The position numbers were made by a program, and so were the translations under genes. The notes under the pieces were generated by a model. That model was not told the origin of the DNA, did no database searches, and worked only from the letters and a program-made list of their open reading frames with translations. Positions 42,635 through 50,866 of a DNA stretch of 52,715 nucleotides are shown here, in pieces. Every line of letters starts with the position of its first letter. The first letter of the stretch is position 1. This stretch comes from Bacteroidaceae bacterium (GTDB lineage: Bacteria; Bacteroidota; Bacteroidia; Bacteroidales; Bacteroidaceae). The stretch spans positions 1 to 52,715 of the forward strand of contig JAFRNY010000029.1 in NCBI GenBank assembly GCA_017429945.1, read 5' to 3'.

Positions 42635-45562
42635 TTATTTTGCCTGATACTTCGCAATAAGCTTGTCAAAACCATTCAGTTTCTCGATTTCTTCCGCTGA
42701 AAGCTCGCGAATGCAACGAAGGAATGTTCCATTAGTGGCACCCGAAATATTTGTAGCAGTTGAACCTCCACTCAAATTATAATAGTTGGCACCCTTTAGA
42801 ACTTCAGCTATAACTCGATCTTCCTGAGATATAGTTATGTTACCAAACCTACCTTGCTGATAGTTGACAATAACTTCAATCTCATCTGCAGTGGGCAGTC
42901 GCCAGCCTGTATATCTCGTTCCATCATCTGCAACTTCCATATACTTACTGCAGTGATCTGCGGCTCGTGTACTATTCCAACCAGTATTAGTTACGATACC
43001 TAACTGAGAACCAATCATAAAGGCTGGCGCAACTACTTGGTCGTTTGATACGTTGTTCTGAACTAACGGCTTACCTAATACATACTTCTCACTAGTCGAA
43101 GAAATCTGTATCACATACATATGATTATTATTGTATGAAGTACCATAAGAATCACCAATAGAAGCATTGTTGTTATAACTAGAATTTAAGTAGTGTACAG
43201 TTCCATTGTAGAATATATGTGCATGGTACGAATCATTTTCGCAATTCGGGTCATCTCCACGGGAATCATATTTTGCAGTACCTGTTTGACCTGCGTCTCG
43301 TTCCCAGTCAACCCAATTTCCGGTACCCACAGGTGCTTCAACTTCACGATAATATCTCGTACGTTGCTCGGTCTTAGTATATCTTGCATAATAGAAATAG
43401 CGGTATCTATAGAATCTATTATTACCAGTACCTTGAATCCAGTCATAATCATTGTTGTAATTTCTGGAATTTTGTGAACCAGTACCCCACCAATATAAAC
43501 CATCACTGGACTTATACGAGTTTTCTTCACTATTCGCTCCTTGACGAGATGCTTGGGGAACAGCGTTTGTCCAATAATCTCGATAATCTGTGCCAAACCA
43601 TCCGCCAGTATTTCCATTCATATCTAATTGCCCAGAATATTCTGCTCTTTGAGCATTACCTGCAAGATATTCTGCTGGAGTTGCTTCGATTTCAACATCT
43701 ACTACTTCAGACTGATATGTTCCTTCAGCCCATCCGTCTGCTACCGGATCCCAACTATATTCACGTACAGTTCCACCGCCAGTGCCAGTATGGTAGGAAG
43801 ACCAATAGCCAGTGATACTTTGAATATTATCCGTTGGGAAGTGACGGATAATAACGTCCTCATACAAAGAAGGATTATCTTTCAAATATACACGCAAAAG
43901 CATATATTTAATAGCTCGGTTATACAAGGCCGTCGATGTAACTGTCACCGTTCCCTTTGAACCACTTGTGCCTTCTTCACTTTGGGCAATTACAACTCCG
44001 ATATGATACCAATTAGAATAAGTGGTTTTCATTTTACCATTCTTATCATAGAACCAACCCCAAACAGCATCTGAAGCAGTGCTCTCAACAGCTTCTCCCT
44101 TTTCTTCTGTTGAAGGGTTTATTGCAAACAATTTCCAACCCACTTCAGTACCGGTAGCCTTGAGGTAGTTAATGATAACACTCTGGTCACCATCACCACG
44201 TAGAGTATATACCTTAGGATTAACTTTAAGATACATATGCTGCACGGCTTCCACTTCATTATGGATAGCTGCACTGTTATTCTCGTCATTCCAAGGCAAT
44301 ACATTATAGACAACATCTTCAATCAAATCCTCATCCTCATGCAGGTCTGAACCGCGGGTGGCGATGGTGGCGTTGACGACGTAGATGTGGTTGCGCTCAA
44401 TCTTGGTGACATCGCTCTTCACGATGGGGATACGATAGTAGTGGAAGATGGGCTCTGTGCTGGTACCTTCGATGTAAGGTACTGAAATTACCAATGAGGG
44501 CGCCTTAGTAGCATAGTCGGCTTGTGCCCACATATTGGGATAGGTGTAGGTGATAATCTGGAAATTCTTATCATCACCAACAAAACCATAAGGATGACGG
44601 AGCAGTGTGGCGCTGTTATGAACCTCTACGCCTGCGCCTTGTGTCTCAGGAGCGAAAACAGGGGCACCAAAGGCAAAATTATAGAAGCGCCAAGCCGGTT
44701 TGCCGTCAGCTTGGATTTTCACCTGCTGCTCAGTAGGTTTATCAACCCATGTCTCAACACCGTCAACAGTTTTCTTTTCCTGAGTCAGTGACTTGAGGAA
44801 GTCGGCATCGAATTTCACGTTCAGCACAATCTTGGCAGCTGCGCGGTTGAGCGTTACGGGCTGGAAGATTTGGTCGCGGGAATTAGTAACGGGTGTCCAG
44901 TTCTCAAGCACATCATCCATCATAAACTCCTTCTCGGTGGTAAAGCCATAAAGACTGCCACTAACTTTAACAGCATCAGCATCATCCTCTGCAACAAACT
45001 GTTTGTAAATGAAACCAGAGGGGGTATTAGCAAACTGTTCTGTCCAAGGCCAGGCAATATTATTAGTAGCCTCATCAACGACAGCAATACCCTCTTCAAC
45101 CTCACTGTAGATGAGATCCTTCAAAGCTGCTACATCGGCAACATTAGCCTTTGTCTTAGTATTGTTGGCAGCGACATAGATATTGTACTTCTCGCCTACG
45201 ACAAGACCTTCAGCACGCCAGTTGTCGGCCAACCAGTTGTTAGCAGCGACCTGGATGGGCGTTGAGGCAGAAGCCACGAGATGGTACTGCTTCATGAAGG
45301 TGCCGTCGCCTGTGCCGCTGGTCACGTGCTCGACGAAGACGTCAAGGGTGTTGAGCTGCTTCTCGTTGAGAGCTTCAACGGACTCAGCGCGCGTCACTAC
45401 GGTAGGCTCAGAAACTACGGGAGCTACAGAAAGGCCAGTGCCGTCGCCACCCTGGAAGATGTCGAAGAGTCCGGCGTCCTCGGCGCAGGAGGTCATGGCG
45501 CCCACGACAGCTAGCGCCATTACGGCACGACTGAGAGACTGTATATAAATATTCTTTTTCAT
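42635..45562 (-). CDS. Large fimbrial tip-like lipoprotein with FISUMP/DUF1566-like C-terminus
   Basis: A 975-residue exported lipoprotein (lipobox MTSC, Cys26). The N-terminal ~400 residues look like a fimbrillin-type Mfa module with the Thr-Arg motif (VVTRAE, Arg58), a typical strand set (LNTLDVFVEHV, AAAKIVLNVKFD, RNHIYVVNATI). The C-terminus (~880-960) has GTRYTGWRLPTADEIEVIVNYQ and FLRCIREL, the pattern of FISUMP/DUF1566-type lectin-like domains. Size and domain order suggest the pilus tip adhesin. Base composition changes sharply near 44340 (about residue 407): the first part is GC-rich like the rest of the operon, the second is AT-rich with many Asn/Tyr/Thr. This suggests the adhesive half was exchanged. 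Confidence 0.75.
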   Translation of the reverse strand: MKKNIYIQSLSRAVMALAVVGAMTSCAEDAGLFDIFQGGDGTGLSVAPVVSEPTVVTRAESVEALNEKQLNTLDVFVEHVTSGTGDGTFMKQYHLVASASTPIQVAANNWLADNWRAEGLVVGEKYNIYVAANNTKTKANVADVAALKDLIYSEVEEGIAVVDEATNNIAWPWTEQFANTPSGFIYKQFVAEDDADAVKVSGSLYGFTTEKEFMMDDVLENWTPVTNSRDQIFQPVTLNRAAAKIVLNVKFDADFLKSLTQEKKTVDGVETWVDKPTEQQVKIQADGKPAWRFYNFAFGAPVFAPETQGAGVEVHNSATLLRHPYGFVGDDKNFQIITYTYPNMWAQADYATKAPSLVISVPYIEGTSTEPIFHYYRIPIVKSDVTKIERNHIYVVNATIATRGSDLHEDEDLIEDVVYNVLPWNDENNSAAIHNEVEAVQHMYLKVNPKVYTLRGDGDQSVIINYLKATGTEVGWKLFAINPSTEEKGEAVESTASDAVWGWFYDKNGKMKTTYSNWYHIGVVIAQSEEGTSGSKGTVTVTSTALYNRAIKYMLLRVYLKDNPSLYEDVIIRHFPTDNIQSITGYWSSYHTGTGGGTVREYSWDPVADGWAEGTYQSEVVDVEIEATPAEYLAGNAQRAEYSGQLDMNGNTGGWFGTDYRDYWTNAVPQASRQGANSEENSYKSSDGLYWWGTGSQNSRNYNNDYDWIQGTGNNRFYRYRYFYYARYTKTEQRTRYYREVEAPVGTGNWVDWERDAGQTGTAKYDSRGDDPNCENDSYHAHIFYNGTVHYLNSSYNNNASIGDSYGTSYNNNHMYVIQISSTSEKYVLGKPLVQNNVSNDQVVAPAFMIGSQLGIVTNTGWNSTRAADHCSKYMEVADDGTRYTGWRLPTADEIEVIVNYQQGRFGNITISQEDRVIAEVLKGANYYNLSGGSTATNISGATNGTFLRCIRELSAEEIEKLNGFDKLIAKYQAK

Positions 45563-45589
45563 ACGAAATAGAGCTTTATCGTTCGATGA

Positions 45590-45616
45590 TCAATGTTCAA
45601 TGTTCAATGTTCAACG
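45590..45616. repeat. GTTCAAT short array between fimbrial genes
   Basis: Copies of CAATGTT, the same family as the arrays around the four-helix-bundle gene. It ends just before the stop codon at 45620. Confidence 0.75.
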
Positions 45617-45619
45617 TCA

Positions 45620-47416
45620 CTAGTTTTGTACAGCTGTGGGCACCAACGGATGGTTGGCATCCTGATAGTACATCTTCAGCTTATCGGTGATGTTGTAGTT
45701 CTCGTTGGTGACGTAGTAGGCCCAAATCTCGGCACTATCGTCGGAGTAACCTGGGAGTGCGTTGTAGTTGAAGGTCACCTTCTGCGGGCCAAGGACAGGA
45801 TCGTTGTAGATGAGCGATACCTTTGCCACGACATTAGCAGGATTAGCAGCCTTAGGTACGATGTAGAAATAAGTGTAGACATCTTCGCCAGCAGCGATAG
45901 TGAGCTTGCCGTCGGTGCTGGCATCGTAGGATGTCACAACGCCTACATCATTCTTATTGGCCCGTACAATCTCGAAGTCGGCGTTGTCAATGACGAGATC
46001 GAAAGAGCTTCCAGCGACACCAGTTGTCACAAGCTGAATCTGCGGCGAGTAGAGCGGACGACCGGCGACGACTTCAGGTGCAACAGGAGAAGTCACGCGA
46101 CCATCGGAAACAACCATGTGGCTGCCTGCCCAATTCGACCAGTTGGTATAATCCTGATCAACGGTATCATAGCGATAGAGCCATGAGTCGAACAGACGCA
46201 TATTGGTGGACATCTTAAGAGTGTAGTCCAACACAGGAGCATCGGTCCAAGGAGCGACGGTAGGCTTCACGTAGAGCTTGCCGCCCTCGAAGTAGGAATA
46301 TACAATCCAGACGTGGTTGCGAGCGAAATCATTGATGGGTGTATCGTTGGCAACCATCGAGAAGGGAGCTTCCTGAACGCCGGCGGTGCTGCTCAGGCGA
46401 TAGTAAATCTTACCCGTGAGTTGCTTGTCGGTCTCGCGGAGATAAACGGTTTTGGTGACAAACGGGGTGATAGCTGTGTTGTAAGCTGTAGCCTTGTCAG
46501 CAACAGAGGCATTGGCTGCTGTCCAGTTGTCCCAAGTATAGTTCGAAGGATTGTCGGTGGTTTGAGTGGTATGGATTGCCGTGTTGGCTACGAGCGTGCC
46601 TTCGGTCTTGCTGCCGAGGAGGAGCTCAGCGGACTGGTAGCTGTCTGCCGTGATATTGGCATGGAGGTCGCCCTGGTAGGGAGCGGTGTAGTCTGCGGTG
46701 TTAGTAGCGGGATCTACGGGCATAATATACTCTGCTCCAGCAATCTGGTTGCCGTCGAGGCTGATGCCTACGATCTCGCCAAGGTCGCCGGTGTACATAC
46801 CAAAGGCAAAACGAATCTTCGAAACGGCACGCGTCAGGGAGATATCACCGAGATTGGTCTTAGGCTCACCACCCTCGGTGAGGGCAAGGCCTTTGACGAT
46901 ACGGCTCATGGGAAGGCCGGTAGATGGGACCTCGGTTACAGGCGTTGCCGTGCCGAAGTTCTCTGCAGCTATCGTGGCCGCTGTAATCTCTGCCACGGTG
47001 GAGTTCTTTGTCAGGCTCTCACCAAGTCCGGCGCTCTCAGCGTTGGCAATGATATAAACATCAGCAGTACCCTTGCTCACGAGCGTACGAGGCAACGTAA
47101 TAGTTACCTTGTTATCAGCAATAGTGCCGGCAAAAGCTACAGGCGCAGATCCGGATGCATCGGGATCGACGAACCACACCTTAATAGAATTAATCTTACT
47201 CTCTGCTTCGGACTCGGCAGCGAGGTCACCGATGTAGGCACGGGTCTGGTGAGCGTTGGATGTCTGGAGGTACAGTGTCATGGGCACTGTATCACCCAGG
47301 AAATACCCATTGCCGTCGTCGGCGCAACCGAAGAATGCGGGGATGGCAGCAAGCAGGCAGAGTTGTATGAGCTTGCTCCACTTCGTCTTAACCTTGTTGT
47401 TTATAATGTATCTCAT
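45620..47416 (-). CDS. Fimbrillin-like lipoprotein (accessory pilus subunit)
   Basis: A 598-residue exported lipoprotein with lipobox FFGC (Cys31). The fimbrillin-type features are the N-terminal strand with the Thr-Arg site (NAHQTRAYIGD, Arg59), SKINSIKVWFVD, and NHVWIVYSYFEGGKLYV followed by a short tryptophan strand (VAPWTD). The C-terminal ~180 residues are an added all-beta region. It is 203 bp downstream of the 598-residue gene at 47539, on the same strand. It probably lies between the shaft and the tip in the pilus (by analogy with Mfa3/Mfa4-type accessory subunits). Its exact place is not known from sequence. Confidence 0.75.
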   Translation of the reverse strand: MRYIINNKVKTKWSKLIQLCLLAAIPAFFGCADDGNGYFLGDTVPMTLYLQTSNAHQTRAYIGDLAAESEAESKINSIKVWFVDPDASGSAPVAFAGTIADNKVTITLPRTLVSKGTADVYIIANAESAGLGESLTKNSTVAEITAATIAAENFGTATPVTEVPSTGLPMSRIVKGLALTEGGEPKTNLGDISLTRAVSKIRFAFGMYTGDLGEIVGISLDGNQIAGAEYIMPVDPATNTADYTAPYQGDLHANITADSYQSAELLLGSKTEGTLVANTAIHTTQTTDNPSNYTWDNWTAANASVADKATAYNTAITPFVTKTVYLRETDKQLTGKIYYRLSSTAGVQEAPFSMVANDTPINDFARNHVWIVYSYFEGGKLYVKPTVAPWTDAPVLDYTLKMSTNMRLFDSWLYRYDTVDQDYTNWSNWAGSHMVVSDGRVTSPVAPEVVAGRPLYSPQIQLVTTGVAGSSFDLVIDNADFEIVRANKNDVGVVTSYDASTDGKLTIAAGEDVYTYFYIVPKAANPANVVAKVSLIYNDPVLGPQKVTFNYNALPGYSDDSAEIWAYYVTNENYNITDKLKMYYQDANHPLVPTAVQN

Positions 47417-47455
47417 TGTAGTATGTATTTGTCGGCGAAAGTTTTAACATTGACC

Positions 47456-47538
47456 ATTGAAGATTGAAGATTGAAGATTCAATAGTTCATTATCAATTAT
47501 TCATTTTCAATTTTCAATTTTCAAGTTTCAATTTTCAA
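47456..47538. repeat. GAAGATT/CAATTTT short arrays between fimbrial genes
   Basis: Units GAAGATT ×3 then CAATTTT ×4. The array abuts the stop codon at 47539. Confidence 0.75.
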
Positions 47539-49335
47539 TTAATTAAGCACTAAACCATTCGGAGTGGAGAGCTTCCAGTCGAGGACCTTAAGCGAGAACT
47601 CCATGTCGGCAGTGTTGAGGTCGGGGATAACGTAGTAAGCTTTGGTGATGTCGTTCAGAGTGAAGGTCACGGTGGTGATATAGTCCTGAGCGATAACCTT
47701 ACCAGCAGCGGGACTAGAGGCTACGATAGAACCTGCAGATGCAGGGTTGGCGGGATCGACCTGACCTACGAGGTAGAACTTGCATCCGTTGGGGATGATC
47801 TTACCGAGGTCGCCTGTTGCGATAGCGATGCTCTCACCAGTGTTGTTCTGGAGCTCGAGGGCGATATTCACCTTCTGGTTCTTAGCGGTCTCGAGGGCCA
47901 GTGTGTGAGTAGGCGTTGCTGCACCGATGGTTGCAGCATCTGCGTCTATCTTGCTGTCGTAGATCATATAGAGAGGATCTGTCTCGCCAGTGAACTTGCT
48001 GTTGAACTTAAAGTCAACGGGGCTCTGCTGACCGATGATGACACCTGTAATAGCGAGCTTGGAGGGGTCAACTGTGTTGTCCTCGGCATCCTTAAGATTG
48101 GCAGCTGCAGCGAGCTTGACATCCAGGCGACCTACGGCATACTGCAGAGGATCAGTTATGGCCACGACGGTGGTACCAGCTGTTACGACGCCATTGGGAG
48201 TGAAGAGGGCATTACCACTGGTGGTTGTCTGACCAAGGACAGAGGTATTGTCTGTGCCAGCCCACTTACCTCTGTTGAAGATAGCCTCGGCATTCTGCTG
48301 AGGTGTGAGTGTGCTGATGAACGGCTGTGTGGCGGTGTGAATACGGCTGTTGGCACGATAGTAGAGCTCTGCGGGGAAGCAGAACTTGTTGACATCGATG
48401 TTCAAGCCATTGAAGTTGTTCTTCGTGGTTACAGCCTCGAAAGCCTTGTTGGTTTCGTTCCAAGCGATGACAGCAGCACCGTCGGGCAGACCGAGGTCAC
48501 CGGGGAAGTTCTGGCAGGCAGAGGGGAGAGCTGTCACTACGCCTTCGGCAACAGTTGCACCTGTCTCGATAGCATCGAGGGCTGCGTCAACATAATCTGT
48601 CGTGCGGGCGGGGAGCAGGAGCTCATAAACCTTGTTGATGAAGGCGAGGACGTTGGCTGAGGAGCCAGCCTGCATCTCCTTGACCATAGGATAGAGGCCA
48701 TAGAGCGAAGCATAGTCGGCGTCGGCCCAGTTACCGTTGAAGATAGTGTTGAGATAAGTGATGATAGCATCACCGGCTTCGCCGGCAGCCTTGCCATCAG
48801 CAATATTCTCTACCATAGGCACGGGAGCGAAGCTGTAGTCGCCTGCAGCAGCACCTGTGGTCTTGGAGAGAATACCGTTAGCCTGCTTGTCTGCGAGGGA
48901 GCTGTTAGAGCCAGTGGCACGTCCATAGACGAGGAAGGCGTTAGTACCTATCTTCAGGGGCACCTCAAGGTAGTACTTGGAGTTGGCACCGCTGGTGGCT
49001 TCCTCTGTATATACAGTAGGCAGTTCCTCAGGAACACCAATCTTACCGCCGAGGGCGTTGTCGCCGGCTGCAATACAGTCGGAGCCTGTAGGCTTGACGC
49101 TGAAGGGCAGGATGGTGAGGTCCGAGATACCACGGAAATGAGAACCGTCGGCCTGCTCGTTGGCCTGAGTAACCTCGGCGCTCTGACGTGTCTTGACAGA
49201 CGGGTTCTTCAAGGTCAGCGCCATGAATATCGTCTTGTTGCTATTGTCAACAAATTCCCCTTCGGATTCAGCACAACCGGTAAGCAGCGGCAGCGCGAGT
49301 ACGAGGAGCGACCATATATAGTGTTTTGCCTTCAT
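47539..49335 (-). CDS. Fimbrillin-like (Mfa1-type) lipoprotein
   Basis: A 598-residue exported lipoprotein (lipobox LLTGC, Cys21). Close in layout to the major-subunit gene at 50867: both have SVKTR/KVATR, then FRGI (HFRGISDLTILPF here, DFRGINELYVAPF there), a conserved TNAFLVYGRATG, AELYYRANSRI, and a C-terminal donor-like strand (FSLKVLDWKLSTPNGLVLN). Arg50 is the likely processing site. It is therefore a paralogue of the shaft subunit, perhaps a second shaft or accessory protein. It sits 105 bp after the anchor gene. Repeats (CTAATCTCT) fill the gap. Confidence 0.8.
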   Translation of the reverse strand: MKAKHYIWSLLVLALPLLTGCAESEGEFVDNSNKTIFMALTLKNPSVKTRQSAEVTQANEQADGSHFRGISDLTILPFSVKPTGSDCIAAGDNALGGKIGVPEELPTVYTEEATSGANSKYYLEVPLKIGTNAFLVYGRATGSNSSLADKQANGILSKTTGAAAGDYSFAPVPMVENIADGKAAGEAGDAIITYLNTIFNGNWADADYASLYGLYPMVKEMQAGSSANVLAFINKVYELLLPARTTDYVDAALDAIETGATVAEGVVTALPSACQNFPGDLGLPDGAAVIAWNETNKAFEAVTTKNNFNGLNIDVNKFCFPAELYYRANSRIHTATQPFISTLTPQQNAEAIFNRGKWAGTDNTSVLGQTTTSGNALFTPNGVVTAGTTVVAITDPLQYAVGRLDVKLAAAANLKDAEDNTVDPSKLAITGVIIGQQSPVDFKFNSKFTGETDPLYMIYDSKIDADAATIGAATPTHTLALETAKNQKVNIALELQNNTGESIAIATGDLGKIIPNGCKFYLVGQVDPANPASAGSIVASSPAAGKVIAQDYITTVTFTLNDITKAYYVIPDLNTADMEFSLKVLDWKLSTPNGLVLN

Positions 49336-49409
49336 ATCAATAAAATTGTAAATTGAAAATTGAAGATTTATTATTTCTATTTATTGTACAGGTCAAAGGG
49401 ACCAAGCTC

Positions 49410-49438
49410 TAATCTCTAATCCCTAATCTCTACTCTAA
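49410..49438. repeat. CTAATCTCT short array
   Basis: Three to four copies of CTAATCTCTAATCCCTA, ending at the stop codon of the anchor gene at 49440. Confidence 0.7.
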
Positions 49439-49439
49439 A

Positions 49440-50708
49440 TTATCCGATCACAGGATTGAAGATCCAGCCTTCCTGCCATTCGATGTCAACGGCGAGACCG
49501 ACCTCATTCTCATAGAGGCGGATGACGCCCTGGTCGTCGATGTAAGCCTTGATGATCTTCAGCTGTCCGGCGCGCAGCGGGTGACGGATGTTGAGGACCG
49601 TGCGAGTCACGCTTTCCTTAGCGTCCTTCATCTTTACATAGACTTCATAGCGCCAGATGTTCTGACCGCAGTCGTCATAGAGGAAAGGATCGTCGGTGTC
49701 GATACGGTAGGGGGCGTTGTCGGGATAGACGCTGGTGTCTACGGCACGTGTGGGAGCCATAGACTGCTGGCGTGCCGGTTCGCGCGAGGGGAAGTTGACG
49801 GTGCAGAAGCACATCCAGTTGGTATTGGGCAGACTCACGCTCTCTGCCTTAACCAGTGGGAGGTCGTCGAAGTGGAAGGTGCTGTCGGCGGGTGTGAAGC
49901 GTGTGGCGAAGCCGGTGGTGAACATCTGAACATCGGAGAACTTAGCCGTGCGGGGGTCGAGGATGAGTGCTGCGGCGCTATTGGCGATGTAGAGAGGCTG
50001 TGTGAAGGTGTATTCTTCCTGCACCTTCTTTTCGTTGTATTCTTTGTATGAGCCATAGGACGGCGAGATGAGGTCGCGACGTCCGGTGTACATACCTGTG
50101 TGCATGCTACGAATAGAAGTAGCGGGGATATAGTTGGAGGGCAGGTCGCTGTCGATACCTTCCTGCCACGGGAATCCGAATGAAGGTGTGAAGCTACCGT
50201 CGAACAGAGGTGCAGGACCTTCGAGGTTAAGCTTCAGGGATGCATCGTGCCACGACTGGTCGTATTTGTAGTACGAAGCGGCGTCGTTACCATTGATATT
50301 TGCCGATGCGATATGGCGGTACTCACCTACGGGCAGCGAGAGATAGACATGCTTGATGGGCTGGCCATCGAAGCTGTGCTGCTCCTGCTGTGCGCGTGGG
50401 AGAAAGCCTTTGAGGTCGTAGAACGAGAGGTCGAGATCGTTACCGGCATAGCTGAAGACATTCTTCAGGTGATTGCGGAGTGCCTCAGCAATATCGTTGC
50501 GGAGTGGCTCGGCAACATCGGCGCCTTCGCCCAGCACACGTTGGATCTCGTGCTCCTCGTTCGTTACGAGGTGCAGCACATAAGTGGCATCGTACTCAGC
50601 CAGGCAGTCGTCGGTATCTTCGTCGATAACGGAGCAGGCGGTCTGCGCAGCAGCGAAAGCAGCCATGCAGCATACGATGAGGGCGTTTCTCTTCCAGATT
50701 CGTTTCAT
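49440..50708 (-). CDS. FimB/Mfa2-family fimbrial anchor protein
   Basis: A 422-residue exported lipoprotein (lipobox QTAC, Cys25). The N-terminus CSVIDEDTDDC with a second Cys is the hallmark of FimB/Mfa2 anchors, which terminate pilus growth and hold it in the outer membrane. It lacks the Thr-Arg processing motif found in the other five proteins, fitting a subunit that is not matured by strand exchange. Segments HVYLSLPVGEYRHIASAN and LNIRHPLRAGQLKIIKAYID are typical of the family. Its end (VGLAVDIEWQEGWIFNPVIG) closely resembles the end of the major subunit. It follows that gene after a hairpin. Confidence 0.88.
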   Translation of the reverse strand: MKRIWKRNALIVCCMAAFAAAQTACSVIDEDTDDCLAEYDATYVLHLVTNEEHEIQRVLGEGADVAEPLRNDIAEALRNHLKNVFSYAGNDLDLSFYDLKGFLPRAQQEQHSFDGQPIKHVYLSLPVGEYRHIASANINGNDAASYYKYDQSWHDASLKLNLEGPAPLFDGSFTPSFGFPWQEGIDSDLPSNYIPATSIRSMHTGMYTGRRDLISPSYGSYKEYNEKKVQEEYTFTQPLYIANSAAALILDPRTAKFSDVQMFTTGFATRFTPADSTFHFDDLPLVKAESVSLPNTNWMCFCTVNFPSREPARQQSMAPTRAVDTSVYPDNAPYRIDTDDPFLYDDCGQNIWRYEVYVKMKDAKESVTRTVLNIRHPLRAGQLKIIKAYIDDQGVIRLYENEVGLAVDIEWQEGWIFNPVIG

Positions 50709-50799
50709 TATCTTAGAAATATTTAGTTTCAGGGGCTACTTCGTTGTAGCTTGCCTTATAGGGGGAAAATAGATGTAAAAGAAAACTTTTTTTGGGAAA

Positions 50800-50847
50800 A
50801 TCCTGCGCCCGAGGCAGGCGCTGAGGCCGAAGCCTCGGGCGCAGGAT
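50800..50847 (-). terminator. Hairpin between the major subunit and anchor genes
   Basis: ATCCTGCGCCCGAGGC and its perfect complement (16-bp stem; nested alternative stems in the loop), then TTTTCCC on the - strand. A leaky terminator here would yield more major subunit than anchor mRNA. Confidence 0.7.
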
Positions 50848-50866
50848 ATAGGAGAGTCAGAGGGGA

